A program made the position numbers and the translations under genes. Shown here in pieces: positions 5,834 to 6,814 of a DNA stretch of 6,814 nucleotides (position 1 is the first letter of the stretch; every line of letters starts with the position of its first letter). Source of the DNA: Terriglobia bacterium (lineage in GTDB: Bacteria; Acidobacteriota; Terriglobia; UBA7540); contig JALHUF010000377.1 of NCBI GenBank assembly GCA_022866195.1, positions 1 to 6,814 on the forward strand, in the 5' to 3' direction. The notes under the pieces were generated by a model that made no database searches, was not told where the DNA came from, and saw only the letters and a list, made by a program, of their open reading frames with translations.

Positions 5834-5842
5834 ATTATAGCA
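5834..5842 (-). promoter_or_regulatory. glnE: Extended -10 promoter element of glnE
   Basis: The minus strand reads TGCTATAAT: a perfect TATAAT with the extended TGn. No good -35 exists at 16-18 bp (CGGACA at 19 bp is the nearest), which is tolerable for extended -10 promoters. The box ends 8 nt before the glnE ATG, so transcription would begin at or within a few bases of the start codon. Confidence 0.55.
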
Positions 5843-5862
5843 GTTGTCAGTGGTCAGTTGTC
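5841..5862 (-). repeat. Direct repeat GACAACTG upstream of the glnE -10 box
   Basis: On the minus strand GACAACTG occurs twice with a 14-bp period (5862-5855 and 5848-5841), separated by ACCACT. The promoter-proximal copy overlaps the TG of the extended -10 element. It could be a tandem activator or repressor site in the -35 region, or simple-sequence drift: the separator resembles part of the repeat. Confidence 0.45.
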
Positions 5863-5936
5863 CGTAGTCGGGTGCTCGTGGTTGGTCGTCGGTGGTTGGC
5901 TGTAACTCAGGTAGGTTCTTCCAGACGGAGCGTCGT

Positions 5937-5982
5937 AAAAAAGAAAGGTTGCCACGGCGCGCCGTGGCGAGCCCCGGCAACC
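5937..5982 (-). terminator. glnA: Intrinsic terminator of glnA
   Basis: On the minus strand the perfect 18-bp palindrome at 5968-5951 (GCCACGG, CGCG, CCGTGGC) is followed by AACC and then TTTCTTTTTT (5946-5937). Outer bases GGTTGCC (5982-5976) can alternatively pair with GGCAACC (5953-5947). The GC-rich stem with a downstream T-rich tract, about 45 nt after the glnA stop, fits Rho-independent termination well. Confidence 0.75.
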
Positions 5983-6011
5983 CACAACAAACAACCCACC
6001 ACGAACGATTT

Positions 6012-6814
6012 CTAGATGTCGTAATACAGCGCGAACTCGTACGGATGCGGACGCTGCCCCACGGCCTGGACCTCGTTCTTCATCTTGTAATCAATCCAGG
6101 TTTCGAGCAGCTCCTCGCTGAAAACATCGCCTTTGAGCAGGAATTCGTGGTCCTTCTCCAGCGCCTTGAGCGACTCCTCGAGCGAGCCAGGGAGAGAGGG
6201 CACGTTCTTGAGGTCCTCCGGCCCAAGATCGTAGATGTCTTTGTCGAGAGGCTCGCCGGGATCGATTTTGTTTTCGACCCCATCCAGGCCGGCCATCATC
6301 ATCGCGGCGAAGGCGAGATAGGGATTGCACGAGGGATCCGGCGGACGGAACTCGATCCGCTTCGCCTTAGGGTTGGCCGAGTACATCGGGATGCGAATGG
6401 CCGCGCTCCGGTTGCGGCGCGAGTAGGCCAGATTCACCGGCGCCTCGAAGCCCGGCACCAGCCGCTTATACGAATTCGTGGTGGGGGCGATCAAGGCTGC
6501 CAGCGCCGGCGCGTGCTTCAGTAAACCCCCGGTGTACCACAAAGCCATCTGGCTCAACCCGGCGTACTTATCGCCCGCAAAGAGCGGCTTGCCCTCTTTC
6601 CACAAGCTCTGGTGGGTGTGCATGCCCGAACCGTTGTCCTGGAAAAGGGGCTTGGGCATGAAGGTCACAGTCTTGCCGTACTGCTGTGCCACGTTGCGAA
6701 CGATGTACTTGTAGATCATCATCCCGTCGGCAGACTTCACCAGAGAATTGAAACGCTGGTCGATCTCGGCTTGCCCACCGGTCGCCACTTCGTGGTGGTG
6801 GCATTCAATGGTCA
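6012..6814 (-). CDS. glnA: Glutamine synthetase type I, C-terminal 266 residues (5' end outside window)
   Basis: Glutamine synthetase makes glutamine from glutamate, ammonia and ATP in the cytoplasm, as a dodecamer in type I enzymes. The frame is open from the right edge to TAG at 6012, so the GTG near 6788 is internal and not a start. Visible type I motifs, in order, are [16 protein letters not shown] at the edge, [36 protein letters not shown] (active-site flap glutamate), [20 protein letters not shown] (ATP and glutamate site), and the C-terminal [12 protein letters not shown]. The adenylylation loop reads [11 protein letters not shown], with the target tyrosine codon at 6233-6231, equivalent to Tyr397 of the E. 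coli enzyme. This marks a covalently regulated type I-beta enzyme, consistent with glnE downstream. About 200 N-terminal residues are missing. A terminator follows the stop, so glnA probably ends its transcript before glnE. Confidence 0.97.
   Translation of the reverse strand, partial: TIECHHHEVATGGQAEIDQRFNSLVKSADGMMIYKYIVRNVAQQYGKTVTFMPKPLFQDNGSGMHTHQSLWKEGKPLFAGDKYAGLSQMALWYTGGLLKHAPALAALIAPTTNSYKRLVPGFEAPVNLAYSRRNRSAAIRIPMYSANPKAKRIEFRPPDPSCNPYLAFAAMMMAGLDGVENKIDPGEPLDKDIYDLGPEDLKNVPSLPGSLEESLKALEKDHEFLLKGDVFSEELLETWIDYKMKNEVQAVGQRPHPYEFALYYDI

Noticed and set aside
6012..6788. GTG at 6788 as the start of a short glutamine synthetase
   Set aside because: The frame continues upstream to the window edge with the conserved ECHHHE segment, so the gene simply begins outside the window.

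Overview
The window is about 6.8 kb of GC-rich bacterial chromosome. All four supported genes lie on the minus strand, so transcription runs from right to left: glnA (3' part only), glnE, a small TPR protein, and an aconitase (5' part only). The enzymes are ordinary core-metabolism genes. An adenylylation-type glutamine synthetase with its own GlnE, an aconitase resembling the 'Aquifex-type' putative family, kinesin-light-chain-style TPRs and gaps packed with short palindromes together suggest a Gram-negative soil or environmental bacterium. Acidobacteriota is my best guess, by inference from general character and not from a marker gene.

Region by region (right to left): 6814-6012 encodes the C-terminal 266 residues of glutamine synthetase I, including the conserved tyrosine that GlnE adenylylates. 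The 186-bp gap 6011-5826 holds a strong intrinsic terminator for glnA and then an extended -10 element only 8 nt before the glnE ATG. 5825-2841 is full-length glnE (994 aa). The gap 2840-2268 is non-coding and filled with stem-loop repeats, including a tandem 29-bp duplication and a terminator-like hairpin. 2267-1548 encodes a membrane-anchored protein with five TPR-like repeats. The gap 1547-1109 is another palindrome-rich stretch. 1108-1 is the first 369 codons of an aconitase with all three iron-sulfur cysteines.

GlnA and GlnE form a functional pair: the modifying enzyme is encoded just downstream of its substrate, but the terminator plus a new promoter argue that they are separate transcription units. 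The TPR gene and aconitase show no functional link to nitrogen control.

I found no clearly new enzymatic system. The least explained signal is the repeat content of the two gaps flanking the TPR gene: an asymmetric hairpin family with a constant 8-nt loop and matching inner-stem changes in both arms, arranged once as an inverted doublet (REPIN-like) and once alone, a separate compound element bounded by 11-bp inverted repeats, and a modular TGTAGCGGCG stem-loop family.
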